Assembly: GCA_028285345.1 (NCBI GenBank) | Contig: JANQPT010000030.1 | Span: 1-64,000 of the forward strand | Length of the DNA stretch: 64,000 bases | Source of the DNA: Planctomycetales bacterium | Lineage (GTDB): Bacteria > Planctomycetota > Planctomycetia > Planctomycetales > Planctomycetaceae | Direction of reading: 5' to 3' | Shown: positions 55,265-63,130 of the stretch, one piece after another | Layout: each line of letters begins with the position of its first letter | Numbering within the stretch: position 1 is the stretch's first letter | The notes under the pieces: model-generated | Seen by the model: only the letters and a program-made list of their open reading frames with translations | Told to the model about the DNA's origin: nothing | The model's database searches: none | Made by a program: the position numbers and the translations under genes

Positions 55265-57760
55265 TCAATCGGCTCTGGCATTTTTGGAAATCACGAATTC
55301 CATGTCCTTGATGGACGACTGAACATCCAAACGTCTGGCGGGTGGGTATTTGAAACCCTCCGGTAGTGAACCGAAATAAATTCTGGTTCGTCCGGCGGGA
55401 ACCCTCAATTCGAATGCCCCATCACGATCTGTCATGTCGGAGTCAAGATCAGCCCCCGTCAACTGTGTGTCGGTGACGGCTACGAGACCGGCGGCTTCCA
55501 CGGGCTTTCCTTTGGCGTCGACGACCTTGCCTGAGACGTGGGCACCTTTCTCCATTGTGAACGTCAATCGTTTGCCTTGGTCCGTAGTGCTGCGAACATT
55601 CACTTTCGGCCGAACAACCCAGCGTTGAAGCGGGTCGCTTGCTGAAACAGTGAATTTCGTAGCGGGCAGTCCTAACAAGTGGAATTCTCCAGCTGCGTTC
55701 GTTACTGATGAGAAGGTCGACAAAAAATAGCTGTCCTCAGAGGGCAACATCTGAGCCCGCACATTGATGTCGGCTACCGGCGTACCTGTCGGTGAAAGCA
55801 CGCGGCCAATGAGCTTCTTTTCCTTCGCAATTTTCAGTTCGATCGGATCATCGAATGTCATATTCTTCGAATTGTTCCACCATTGGGCCTCACCGAGTCC
55901 TTCGCCTTGCGTGATCAAATAGAGCCGTCCACGGACCGGAACGTCTTGGAATTGAAATCGACCATCGGCATTGGGCCGTCTTTCGAAGACTTGCGGCAGC
56001 GATGTGTCGAGGCCGGGGAAGCGGTTGGAACGTGGAAAAGTCACATAGGGCCGAGCTCCCTTGCCGCTCATTACGTACATGGTCCTGACGACGACCTTGA
56101 CATTCCGAGGGTCGAACCCGTCGGGAACGTCGACCTTCCCCTCAACAGTTCTTGAGGGAACCATCCGCACCTGAAGTTCAGGATTGATGACGTCGCCATC
56201 GTAAATCGACCTCCCAGAATGGCCTACTCCGACGAGCTCGCCCGCAATTCTTGCGTAGACGTACCGGTCGAAGTTCCCAAACGGTCCCGAAAAGACCGCT
56301 TTAGGAAAACGCACTTTACCTTCGGCGTTCGACATCAGCGGACCAAAGTGCAAATGACGAGCGTCACGACCCTGGCCGAAATGCTGAAACAAGTGGACTT
56401 CGGCTCCCGCCACAGGCTCTCCTTGCATGTCGACACATTGCACGCTGACAGGATGTGTTGGAGTTGGTACAGCCGACCGGACAGCGGGCAATTCCGCCTG
56501 CGCAATTTGTTGATCACTCGGTGGGGTCAGCGATTTGCCAATCCCCGTCGGCTGATTGGCAGGCGTCACCGTTGAGCCGGCGGCCGGCGGTCTCACATCG
56601 CTTTCTGCGCTTGCCCACGCCTGCAGTACACCAAGCGCGGCGACCGTCAGCAAACCGAAGACCAGCGTTGACCAGACGCCCGATCGTGACAGCCGCATTT
56701 GACGCTTCGCCGGACTATTGATTAAACGCTCAACTCTCAATTCAAACTCAGAAGGATCGTTACCTGCGGCAGCCAGTGCAGTCGTTTCGCGCGATGCTGC
56801 CGTCAATGAAACGTCGGCCACATCAAGCAATGCCCGCGCATAATGTAAGCGTCCCACGCCGGTCGACAACACGAGATCGTCGCAGCAGAGTTCACGCTCG
56901 GCGCTCATTCGACGGCTGACATACCATGTCACCGGATGAAAGAAAATCAGCGCCTCGACGACCCGCTGCAGTAAGTTTATCAGCATGTCATGCCGCCGGA
57001 TGTGGGCCAACTCGTGGCAGACCACCGCCGTGAGGACAGTCGCGTCGATGCCCATGATCGACAGCGGTAAGAGCACCACTGGCCTGAAGATCCCAACGAC
57101 CGTCGGCACAGCCACGCTCTCACAATAGCCAACCCTCGGGACAGACTTGAGTCCAAGTCTTCGAACCTGATTATTGATGATGCGGAGGATGACAGGATCG
57201 GTAACGTCCTGAGCAGACAACCGTAGTCGATGCCCCCCGCTCAGCGCACGGACGAGTCGCAACAGTAAGCAGGTAGCGACAATGACATAAAGGAGCGACA
57301 CGGGAAGAGCCAATACCCCCAGTAGCCGCCGTGATCGCTGATTCCACATCGCGCGCGGCGTGCCGCCGGAATTGGTCAAACCGCCGGCGAACGACGCCTC
57401 CGGACTTGAAGGCATGACCGCCGGTCGTGTAATGGCCCGCATTTCGTCGATCGTATTCGATTCCTGTACACCTACGCTTTTGTCGACTGCAATCGGAGGC
57501 GATGGCTCCGATGTCGGTCTCCTCAGTGCTGCAGGATCAACGCACACGAACGTCAGCACGACGATCAGCGGCATGCAAAGAAGTGCTGCGGTATTCACCA
57601 TGTACCGCGAGGCTGCGGAACGGCAATGGAGCGTCCGATTCGCGATCAGCACAATCACGCCAATCAGTGTGCCCTGCCAGAGAAAGTGCAAGAGCGTAAC
57701 GACCCATCGCAGGCAATTGTCATTCAGCAGGCGAAGCAAGTCAGCAGAAATTTCGAACAT
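55265..57760 (-). CDS. BlaR1/M56-type sensor metallopeptidase with carboxypeptidase-regulatory domains
   Basis: The 831-residue protein has membrane helices near residues 18-40, 54-75 and 150-170, then the zinc-protease motif H249-E250-L-A-H253 in the cytoplasmic part, with R-R-H-D after it and the second metal ligand in S-A-E-R-E-L-C-C-D-D. This is the M56 core. After a fourth helix (about 365-383) the periplasmic half is not a penicillin-binding sensor but several beta-sandwich units of the CarboxypepD_reg type (about 440-825, with G-x-V-x-D-A-K-G-K-P-V). It would cleave the adjacent BlaI repressor on receiving an outside signal. Its start is 2 bp from the blaI stop. Confidence 0.88.
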   Translation of the reverse strand: MFEISADLLRLLNDNCLRWVVTLLHFLWQGTLIGVIVLIANRTLHCRSAASRYMVNTAALLCMPLIVVLTFVCVDPAALRRPTSEPSPPIAVDKSVGVQESNTIDEMRAITRPAVMPSSPEASFAGGLTNSGGTPRAMWNQRSRRLLGVLALPVSLLYVIVATCLLLRLVRALSGGHRLRLSAQDVTDPVILRIINNQVRRLGLKSVPRVGYCESVAVPTVVGIFRPVVLLPLSIMGIDATVLTAVVCHELAHIRRHDMLINLLQRVVEALIFFHPVTWYVSRRMSAERELCCDDLVLSTGVGRLHYARALLDVADVSLTAASRETTALAAAGNDPSEFELRVERLINSPAKRQMRLSRSGVWSTLVFGLLTVAALGVLQAWASAESDVRPPAAGSTVTPANQPTGIGKSLTPPSDQQIAQAELPAVRSAVPTPTHPVSVQCVDMQGEPVAGAEVHLFQHFGQGRDARHLHFGPLMSNAEGKVRFPKAVFSGPFGNFDRYVYARIAGELVGVGHSGRSIYDGDVINPELQVRMVPSRTVEGKVDVPDGFDPRNVKVVVRTMYVMSGKGARPYVTFPRSNRFPGLDTSLPQVFERRPNADGRFQFQDVPVRGRLYLITQGEGLGEAQWWNNSKNMTFDDPIELKIAKEKKLIGRVLSPTGTPVADINVRAQMLPSEDSYFLSTFSSVTNAAGEFHLLGLPATKFTVSASDPLQRWVVRPKVNVRSTTDQGKRLTFTMEKGAHVSGKVVDAKGKPVEAAGLVAVTDTQLTGADLDSDMTDRDGAFELRVPAGRTRIYFGSLPEGFKYPPARRLDVQSSIKDMEFVISKNARAD

Positions 57761-57762
57761 GG

Positions 57763-58158
57763 CTAACGCTCCCGCTGCGCTTCGTTGAGCGCACGTCGAA
57801 GCCGCTTCACGGTGTCGCGATCGAGGTCGCCGACATCAAGTAGTGTCAACATGACGGTCTCGGCAGAACCATCAAAAACTCGGTCGACGAGATCAGCGAG
57901 CATTTGCTTTGAGACCGTCTTCTCTCCCAACGCTGGAGAAAACCGAAACGCCTTGCCGACGACCGGATCGAGCTGGGTGAGCTGCCGCTTGTCGACCATT
58001 TTCTGCAGCGTCGTGATCACCGACGTATACGCCAGATCGCGACCGCGCTTCTCAAGCCGATCACGGATCTGCCGGGCAGTGAGGGGCGATTCATCCCACA
58101 GAATCTTGAGGATCTGCAGTTCGAGCGCCGTCGGGTGCTCTGAGCGTGATCGAGACAT
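57763..58158 (-). CDS. BlaI/MecI/CopY-family repressor
   Basis: A 131-residue winged-helix protein: L-E-L-Q-I-L-K-I-L-W near residue 12, R-Q-I-R-D-R-L near 29, Y-T-S-V-I-T-T-L-Q-K-M-V-D-K near 40 (recognition helix), then the dimer region. The cleavage site used by BlaR1-type sensors lies in such proteins between residues 100 and 102; here the helix is V-M-L-T-L-L. It represses its own operon, including the M56 gene 2 bp downstream, and binds sites like the paired repeats just upstream. GGAA lies 7 bp before the ATG. Confidence 0.9.
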   Translation of the reverse strand: MSRSRSEHPTALELQILKILWDESPLTARQIRDRLEKRGRDLAYTSVITTLQKMVDKRQLTQLDPVVGKAFRFSPALGEKTVSKQMLADLVDRVFDGSAETVMLTLLDVGDLDRDTVKRLRRALNEAQRER

Positions 58159-58184
58159 GTGTATTCCGGCTGCAGCGCTTCCGA

Positions 58185-58253
58185 ATATCTATTGCTATAG
58201 AAATACCCAGAGCCTGTCGCGCCGTCAAGTCGAATTTCTACAACAATAGATAT
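58185..58253. promoter_or_regulatory. Two near-identical inverted sites upstream of blaI, probable BlaI operators
   Basis: ATATCTATTGCTATAGAAAT at 58185-58204 and the reverse complement of ATATCTATTGTTGTAGAAAT at 58234-58253 match in 18 of 20 positions. They face each other across 29 bp, directly upstream of the blaI start. Paired palindromic sites of this kind are what BlaI dimers bind. Confidence 0.7.
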
Positions 58254-58595
58254 TAGCTGGCAGTGTTATGGCTAAATCGAAGTTTACAAGTCGTCACGTG
58301 GTTGAAGCTGAGTTGGTGGAGCGATTCACCGCTGAGCAGCTTGCTACTTGTGTCGCGAGTTTCAAAATCTCCGAGAATTCAGACGGGCGGGCCAGCATCT
58401 CATCTCGAAGCGGTTCTCCACTAGCGAGTTTTTTATCGTGTGGAGGTGACAGCCTGGAGCAATCTTGGTAGCCAAGTACAACCGTCGCCGGGAGAAGTCA
58501 GCAAATCCCGGAAGATACAGAACGCGTGCAATCGAGATAGAAACCGCATCGGATTGCCGCAGCCGACACTTTGCATGGCCGATGGATATTGTCGT
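58254..58595. other. Non-coding stretch between blaI region and EutBC stop, no gene seen
   Basis: About 340 bp. A 67-codon plus-strand frame has no family and no spaced ribosome site, and the other frames look like shadows. Confidence 0.35.
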
Positions 58596-60908
58596 TTATT
58601 CTTTCCGATCAACGATCGACTCATGGAGACGGACAACTTCCTTTGCGCCGGACTGTGGTTTCAGAGCGGTCAACGCTATGCCCGAGACCACCTTGGTAAT
58701 GTTGTGATCGACTTTGCCTGGACGTCCCCAAACATCACCAGTAGGCGCCGTAATGTAAGTGGAAAACGTGCGATGTCCGCTGCCGGGTCGTTCGCCGATG
58801 ATATGCAGAATCGCCCGCGGCCCCTTGAGGCCGCCAAACAGGGCCTCGCCGATACGATACCCGGCTCGTACGCGCCCCGATGTCACGACCAGAATCTCCG
58901 CCGCGACGGTTCGTCCACGATCCGCAAGATCGCTGCGTAGACGCTCGAGAAACGGAGCGAGATGGCCGTCCTGCATGATAGCCAGTGCATTCAGTCCGTC
59001 CGAAACGACAATCTGAACATCGACCTGACCCGCGTGTTGTTGACGCAATTTGGCCAGCGTCGCCATCGACTTCTGATTCAGCCGCTCGCCGGATGTGGGA
59101 TGCAGGATGTAATCGGATCGATCGGCGGACTTTGTGGCGAGCTGCAAGCGATCAGGGATTTCATCGATGAAGTCCTCTTTCAACTCGGCCCAGATACAGA
59201 GCTTCGCATCCTCGTAAATGCGGCCGATGTCATCACGCAAAGCGGGCCGCAGATCCCAGGGTTGCTCTCCATGACCTTCAGCAATGAACAATCCGCGACT
59301 GCGAACTTCGTCGAGCTGCCGTCGGCCTTCCTCAAGGATTCTATCGTCCGTTCGCACGTCGCCGCGACGGCGACAATACTGCAGATAGACCCACAGAGGG
59401 TCGCCAAAGTGCTCTGTCGGCCGTCCTTCCTTGTCGATCACGCCGAGTTGCTGGAAGAACCGCCACATGGCGTCGTTAACACGATAGCTGAATTGTTGAC
59501 GTATCCGCACGTGATCCTGGAAACCCGTCGTGAGATACCCGAGCATGGGATCGATCTTGGTCGGCAATGCCATCAAGTAGGCGGGGTTGGCGGGCATGAT
59601 CTGCGTGAGGCACCAGTCGAGGTCGTCGAGCGAAATGTCCATGTGCAAAGTCGAACAGACGTCCAGTCCAATGCACAGACCGTGAAGCTTGCCCATCACA
59701 ATATCTTCCAGGCAACACCGCACGAGCTGCTCCCGTGTGCGGAAGACTTCCGGACCAATGAAACCGGCCACGTCGTTCAAGTGTACCCAGGGAGCGGCCT
59801 GCTTCCCGGCGGCGCGGCGGGCCTTGGCGACCTGCTCGGTCAGTGCGCGGGCAAATCCATACTTGCGGGATTCGTGCATCACCATATCGAATCCGTGACC
59901 GTGCCCGTTGGTGAAGTCCGCTCCCTGTCCGGTCTCGAAATACAATCCAAATCGACCGGTGCGCGACGCGGCGTATTGTTTCATCTTCTCGACGCTGATG
60001 TCGAACGTTGCATTCGCCGCGTCACTTCCCGCGATGCTCTGAAACCAAAGCTCCGTCGATCCCGGCCACTCTTGTTCGACTTTCGCCTGAACGTCAATGT
60101 GCGACAGGACGCAGTGCGGCAGCAGGTGGCTGATTTCGAATGTAGTCAGCAACTCCTGCAATGTCTTTTCGATGGCGGCGACCGACGCCGGATCGCTCGA
60201 CACAGGGTTCGTACCCAGCAGCACGTCACCCACCGCGTACGACCAACCGTTGAGCACCTGCCAGCGAATGTCGTCCACATTGTCAGTGGGAGAATTGGGT
60301 TGGATTCGCGCGCCCAGGTATCCTCGCGCACCGATCTGACTGCCATTTAACGGGTTGAACACCTTCTGCCCGATTTTGATCAGCTCGGCATTACTCATCA
60401 GCTTCACGACACAGGAAATCACGTCGCTCGACAGCCCGAGCATGATTTTCTTAATTGCGTCTTCGTCTTCGTCCAGCAGAAACCGCTTGAAATCGGCGAG
60501 CGTCTGTTTTGCCGTCCCACTACGCGGATGTTCGTCGTGTCCTGAAGAGATGAAGCGAAACAGCCCATCTTGATGGAGAGGATGCGCATTGATGTCCGCC
60601 AAACGAGTATTCGCGAGCAGCTGACGCGCGTTTCGCCGAGAGTGCTCATCGGCGGCGGCGACTCCGATAATTTGGTCACCCTCCTTAAATTCATTGGCAG
60701 CACCGAGAATCTGCGCATAGAGCTTCATGTCGCGCCTGCCGCGAACGCGCGTAATAAACTTGAAGACGTCCTCGTCCGGCAAGGGCCTGCCGATTGCCGG
60801 AGCTGCTTGGGCCCCTTCCGCCAGTAGAGTGCGTTGATGCCAAGCGCCCACAGCAACACCGATCGCACTGCCGGTCAGTCCCTGCAGAAATGATCGTCGG
60901 CCAATCAT
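58596..60908 (-). CDS. eutBC: Tat-exported fused ethanolamine ammonia-lyase (EutB-EutC)
   Basis: A 770-residue single chain. Residues 1-30 are a twin-arginine signal (G-R-R-S-F-L-Q then a hydrophobic stretch). Residues about 40-515 are EutB: the substrate-site residues R160, Q162, N193, E287 and D362 of the E. coli enzyme correspond here to R201 and Q203 in A-R-I-Q-P-N, N234 in G-T-N-P-V, E325 in Y-F-E-T-G-Q-G and D416 in G-L-D-V-C. Residues about 540-770 are EutC (V-S-D-G-L-N-A-L-A-I; G-Y-R-I-G-E-A-L-F-G-G). The enzyme cleaves ethanolamine to acetaldehyde and ammonia using adenosylcobalamin. A fused, Tat-exported form is unusual: the Tat route would carry it out folded, with or without B12. 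No EutA reactivase or microcompartment genes are present. Confidence 0.9.
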   Translation of the reverse strand: MIGRRSFLQGLTGSAIGVAVGAWHQRTLLAEGAQAAPAIGRPLPDEDVFKFITRVRGRRDMKLYAQILGAANEFKEGDQIIGVAAADEHSRRNARQLLANTRLADINAHPLHQDGLFRFISSGHDEHPRSGTAKQTLADFKRFLLDEDEDAIKKIMLGLSSDVISCVVKLMSNAELIKIGQKVFNPLNGSQIGARGYLGARIQPNSPTDNVDDIRWQVLNGWSYAVGDVLLGTNPVSSDPASVAAIEKTLQELLTTFEISHLLPHCVLSHIDVQAKVEQEWPGSTELWFQSIAGSDAANATFDISVEKMKQYAASRTGRFGLYFETGQGADFTNGHGHGFDMVMHESRKYGFARALTEQVAKARRAAGKQAAPWVHLNDVAGFIGPEVFRTREQLVRCCLEDIVMGKLHGLCIGLDVCSTLHMDISLDDLDWCLTQIMPANPAYLMALPTKIDPMLGYLTTGFQDHVRIRQQFSYRVNDAMWRFFQQLGVIDKEGRPTEHFGDPLWVYLQYCRRRGDVRTDDRILEEGRRQLDEVRSRGLFIAEGHGEQPWDLRPALRDDIGRIYEDAKLCIWAELKEDFIDEIPDRLQLATKSADRSDYILHPTSGERLNQKSMATLAKLRQQHAGQVDVQIVVSDGLNALAIMQDGHLAPFLERLRSDLADRGRTVAAEILVVTSGRVRAGYRIGEALFGGLKGPRAILHIIGERPGSGHRTFSTYITAPTGDVWGRPGKVDHNITKVVSGIALTALKPQSGAKEVVRLHESIVDRKE

Positions 60909-61190
60909 GAATGCGTACCTTCATTGAATCAAAAATATGAGATCGGACTTTTGCGGCGAGCTCCCCTAAATTGTAACGAATATCGACAACGTTTGCTCGA
61001 TCGCAAGGATCTTGCGGCGAGACCAATGCAACGGCGAAACTGCTGGAAATAACGTGGTTCTGGTGCGGGAACCGCACGATTCGCGCAATCCGTCCAACCC
61101 GCATTCCGCATCCCTGGACTGCGGCGAAATCGACCGCCTGCGAACGTTTTGCGAGCTACGGTTTTGTTGAATCGCGCCCCTTGAATCCCG

Positions 61191-61211
61191 CAGAGGCAGC
61201 ATCTGCCTCTG
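61191..61211. promoter_or_regulatory. Perfect inverted repeat before the deaminase gene
   Basis: CAGAGGCAG-CAT-CTGCCTCTG is a 9-bp perfect inverted repeat with a 3-base loop, ending 21 bp before the deaminase ATG, in the 324-bp divergent region with eutBC. It could be an operator or an RNA hairpin near the ribosome site. The rest of 60909-61232 shows no gene. Confidence 0.5.
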
Positions 61212-61232
61212 GTTCCTCGCACAGAGCCGATC

Positions 61233-62087
61233 ATGAGACGCCGAAGCAGAATCGTGGTTTTCACCGGAGCGGGGCTGATCATCGCCACCGCCGGTTTCTA
61301 TCTCGCCGCCCGCGAGGCGGATCCGCAGTCCGGCAATGCTGGTCCCAAACCGGCACTGTTTGTGGCATCAGGTGAGGTGTATGAAGGTGTGCCCGGTCCG
61401 CTCTCCTCTGCTGACGAAGATCAACACACCGCGACAGTCTGTCCTGTTTGCACCGGCGCAGACTCGAACGAGACGCATGCGCACGCCTGCCAAACCCGCA
61501 ATCTCAAACAGGGGCATTTCTACCGCGGCATTGAAGTCGGCACAAACCGCTGGATACAGATGGCGTGCGCCGAAGCGCATCAGTCGGTCCAGGAAGGGGG
61601 CGGACCATTCGGTGCGGTGATTGTACAAATTGACAACGACACCAACCGGGTGATTCGCTACTGGCGCTGCCGAAATCAGGTCACGAAGAATCTCGACCCG
61701 ACCGCCCACGCTGAAGTCAGCGCCGTGCGAGCCGTGGCGCGCGAATTGGGCGTGTTCAACCTGGGCGAAATCCGTCGCGATGATCCCCGATTAAATCTTC
61801 CTCAGCCGGGGGAGGTGTCACACTGCCATATCTACAGCAGTTGCGAGCCCTGCCCCATGTGCTACGCAGCCATTCGCTGGGCACGGATCAATACCATCGT
61901 ATTCGCGGCGACGCGATTCGATGCTGCGGAACCGGGTGTCGAGTTCTCCGATCTCGACCTGTATGACGAGATTGCCACGCCGTACGCCAAACGGCAAGAC
62001 GGCAGACTGCGCGTCTACCAGTCAACCACACCCAATGCGCTCGACGCGTTCAACTTGTGGAAGAACACCGACAAGGTCCCCTACTGA
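61233..62087 (+). CDS. Membrane-anchored cytidine/guanine-deaminase-family protein
   Basis: A 284-residue protein with an R-R-R-S-R start and one hydrophobic segment (residues 8-25), so the enzyme part should lie outside the cytoplasm. A Cys/His-rich stretch (C-P-V-C near residue 70, H-A-H-A-C near 84) is unusual for the family. The deaminase core follows: G-G-G-P-F-G-A-V near residue 122, the zinc motif T-A-H-A-E-V near 152 with the catalytic Glu, and C-E-P-C-P-M-C near 205. Arrangement and sequence are closest to guanine deaminase and related nucleoside deaminases. It releases ammonia from its base. Divergent from eutBC; the start follows an inverted repeat. Confidence 0.82.
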   Translation: MRRRSRIVVFTGAGLIIATAGFYLAAREADPQSGNAGPKPALFVASGEVYEGVPGPLSSADEDQHTATVCPVCTGADSNETHAHACQTRNLKQGHFYRGIEVGTNRWIQMACAEAHQSVQEGGGPFGAVIVQIDNDTNRVIRYWRCRNQVTKNLDPTAHAEVSAVRAVARELGVFNLGEIRRDDPRLNLPQPGEVSHCHIYSSCEPCPMCYAAIRWARINTIVFAATRFDAAEPGVEFSDLDLYDEIATPYAKRQDGRLRVYQSTTPNALDAFNLWKNTDKVPY

Positions 62088-62155
62088 TTTTCGTTGCTTC
62101 AGCCGAACGAACGTCGAACCACGCAAATTCACTCAACTGCGATCTGGAGTTTAGG

Positions 62156-63076
62156 ATGAATCACCCAAATCTGATGATCAAGCGAGCCGTCTTATTCACC
62201 GCAGCGCTTTGTATGGCCGCCTCGGCCTCATTCGGCGCTGTCGAGTTGCCGGCTGCGGCACGTGACGGCTTGCAGAGACTGCATCCCGGCGCGAAGATCA
62301 TGTCTGTCAGTCAGGACGAGGATGGGTTGTATCATGTCGATCTCAATGTCAAACAAGAACGGTTCGCCGTCGAGCTGACACGTTCCGGCCGCGTGATCAC
62401 CAATACGAGCCGAGGCAAGATCGACACGCGCGCGAGCGGCGGTCCAAAATTGCCGGAAGCGGTCGCGGCAGTGGTTCAAAAACTTTATCCACACGGCAAG
62501 CTCGTCTCAGCACGCGCGGATGACGACGGCATCTATCACGTTCGGGTTGCGACCGCCCAAGGTGTGAGCACGTTAGAGGCCACTCGTTCGGGGCGTATTT
62601 TGCGGCACGACCGAGATGCAGCAGATAGCGACGAAGACTTTAGTACCGGCGGTTCCACAGTGGCGCGCCATATTGAGAGCGTTCGCAAATTGCCCGCGCC
62701 TGTACTGGCTGCCGTCGAGCAGGCCCATCCTCGCGGCGTTATCGTCCATGTGTATCAAGACCATTATGGTCCACGTTACGGCCGCTCTGCCTATTACGTG
62801 AGCATCGTGCGTGGTCAAAACGTCTACAACGTTGGCTTATCCGCAGAGGGGAAAATCCTCAAGAACCAGATCGACAATCAGACGGAGCGGTTGAACCGTC
62901 TGCCGCAGTCGATCAAAGATGCCGCCTACCGCGCGTTGCCCGGCGGCCTCATCTACGGCAGCGGTACACGAAACGGCTTGCACCAAATCGACGTGCTGGT
63001 CGACGGCAAGCCGTTTGATTTGGAAATCACCAAGACGGGTGAAGTCGTCTCGAAAAAACGAGACTATCACGAGTAG
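62156..63076 (+). CDS. Secreted protein with four PepSY-like repeats
   Basis: From the ATG behind GGAG the 306-residue product has a signal peptide (hydrophobic residues 10-24, A-S-F-G-A cleavage) and four related units of about 65-70 residues: each starts L-P-x-x-V/A-x-x-x-x-x-x-x-x-P-G and continues with a strand such as Y-H-V-D-L, Y-H-V-R-V, Y-Y-V-S-I or H-Q-I-D-V (near residues 55, 121, 210, 276). These are PepSY-like (BLIP-like) domains, thought to inhibit peptidases or sense at the cell surface. Same strand as the deaminase, 68 bp downstream. Confidence 0.75.
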   Translation: MNHPNLMIKRAVLFTAALCMAASASFGAVELPAAARDGLQRLHPGAKIMSVSQDEDGLYHVDLNVKQERFAVELTRSGRVITNTSRGKIDTRASGGPKLPEAVAAVVQKLYPHGKLVSARADDDGIYHVRVATAQGVSTLEATRSGRILRHDRDAADSDEDFSTGGSTVARHIESVRKLPAPVLAAVEQAHPRGVIVHVYQDHYGPRYGRSAYYVSIVRGQNVYNVGLSAEGKILKNQIDNQTERLNRLPQSIKDAAYRALPGGLIYGSGTRNGLHQIDVLVDGKPFDLEITKTGEVVSKKRDYHE

Positions 63077-63130
63077 CAATCAGCTCGGCTATGCTTGAAA
63101 CGATGCAACTTGTCGGTCGAATCGGAGGCG

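Noticed and set aside
58962..60350. 462-codon plus-strand ORF opposite eutBC
   Set aside because: It is the antisense of a clearly conserved enzyme and shows no family features; long antisense frames are common in GC-rich coding DNA.
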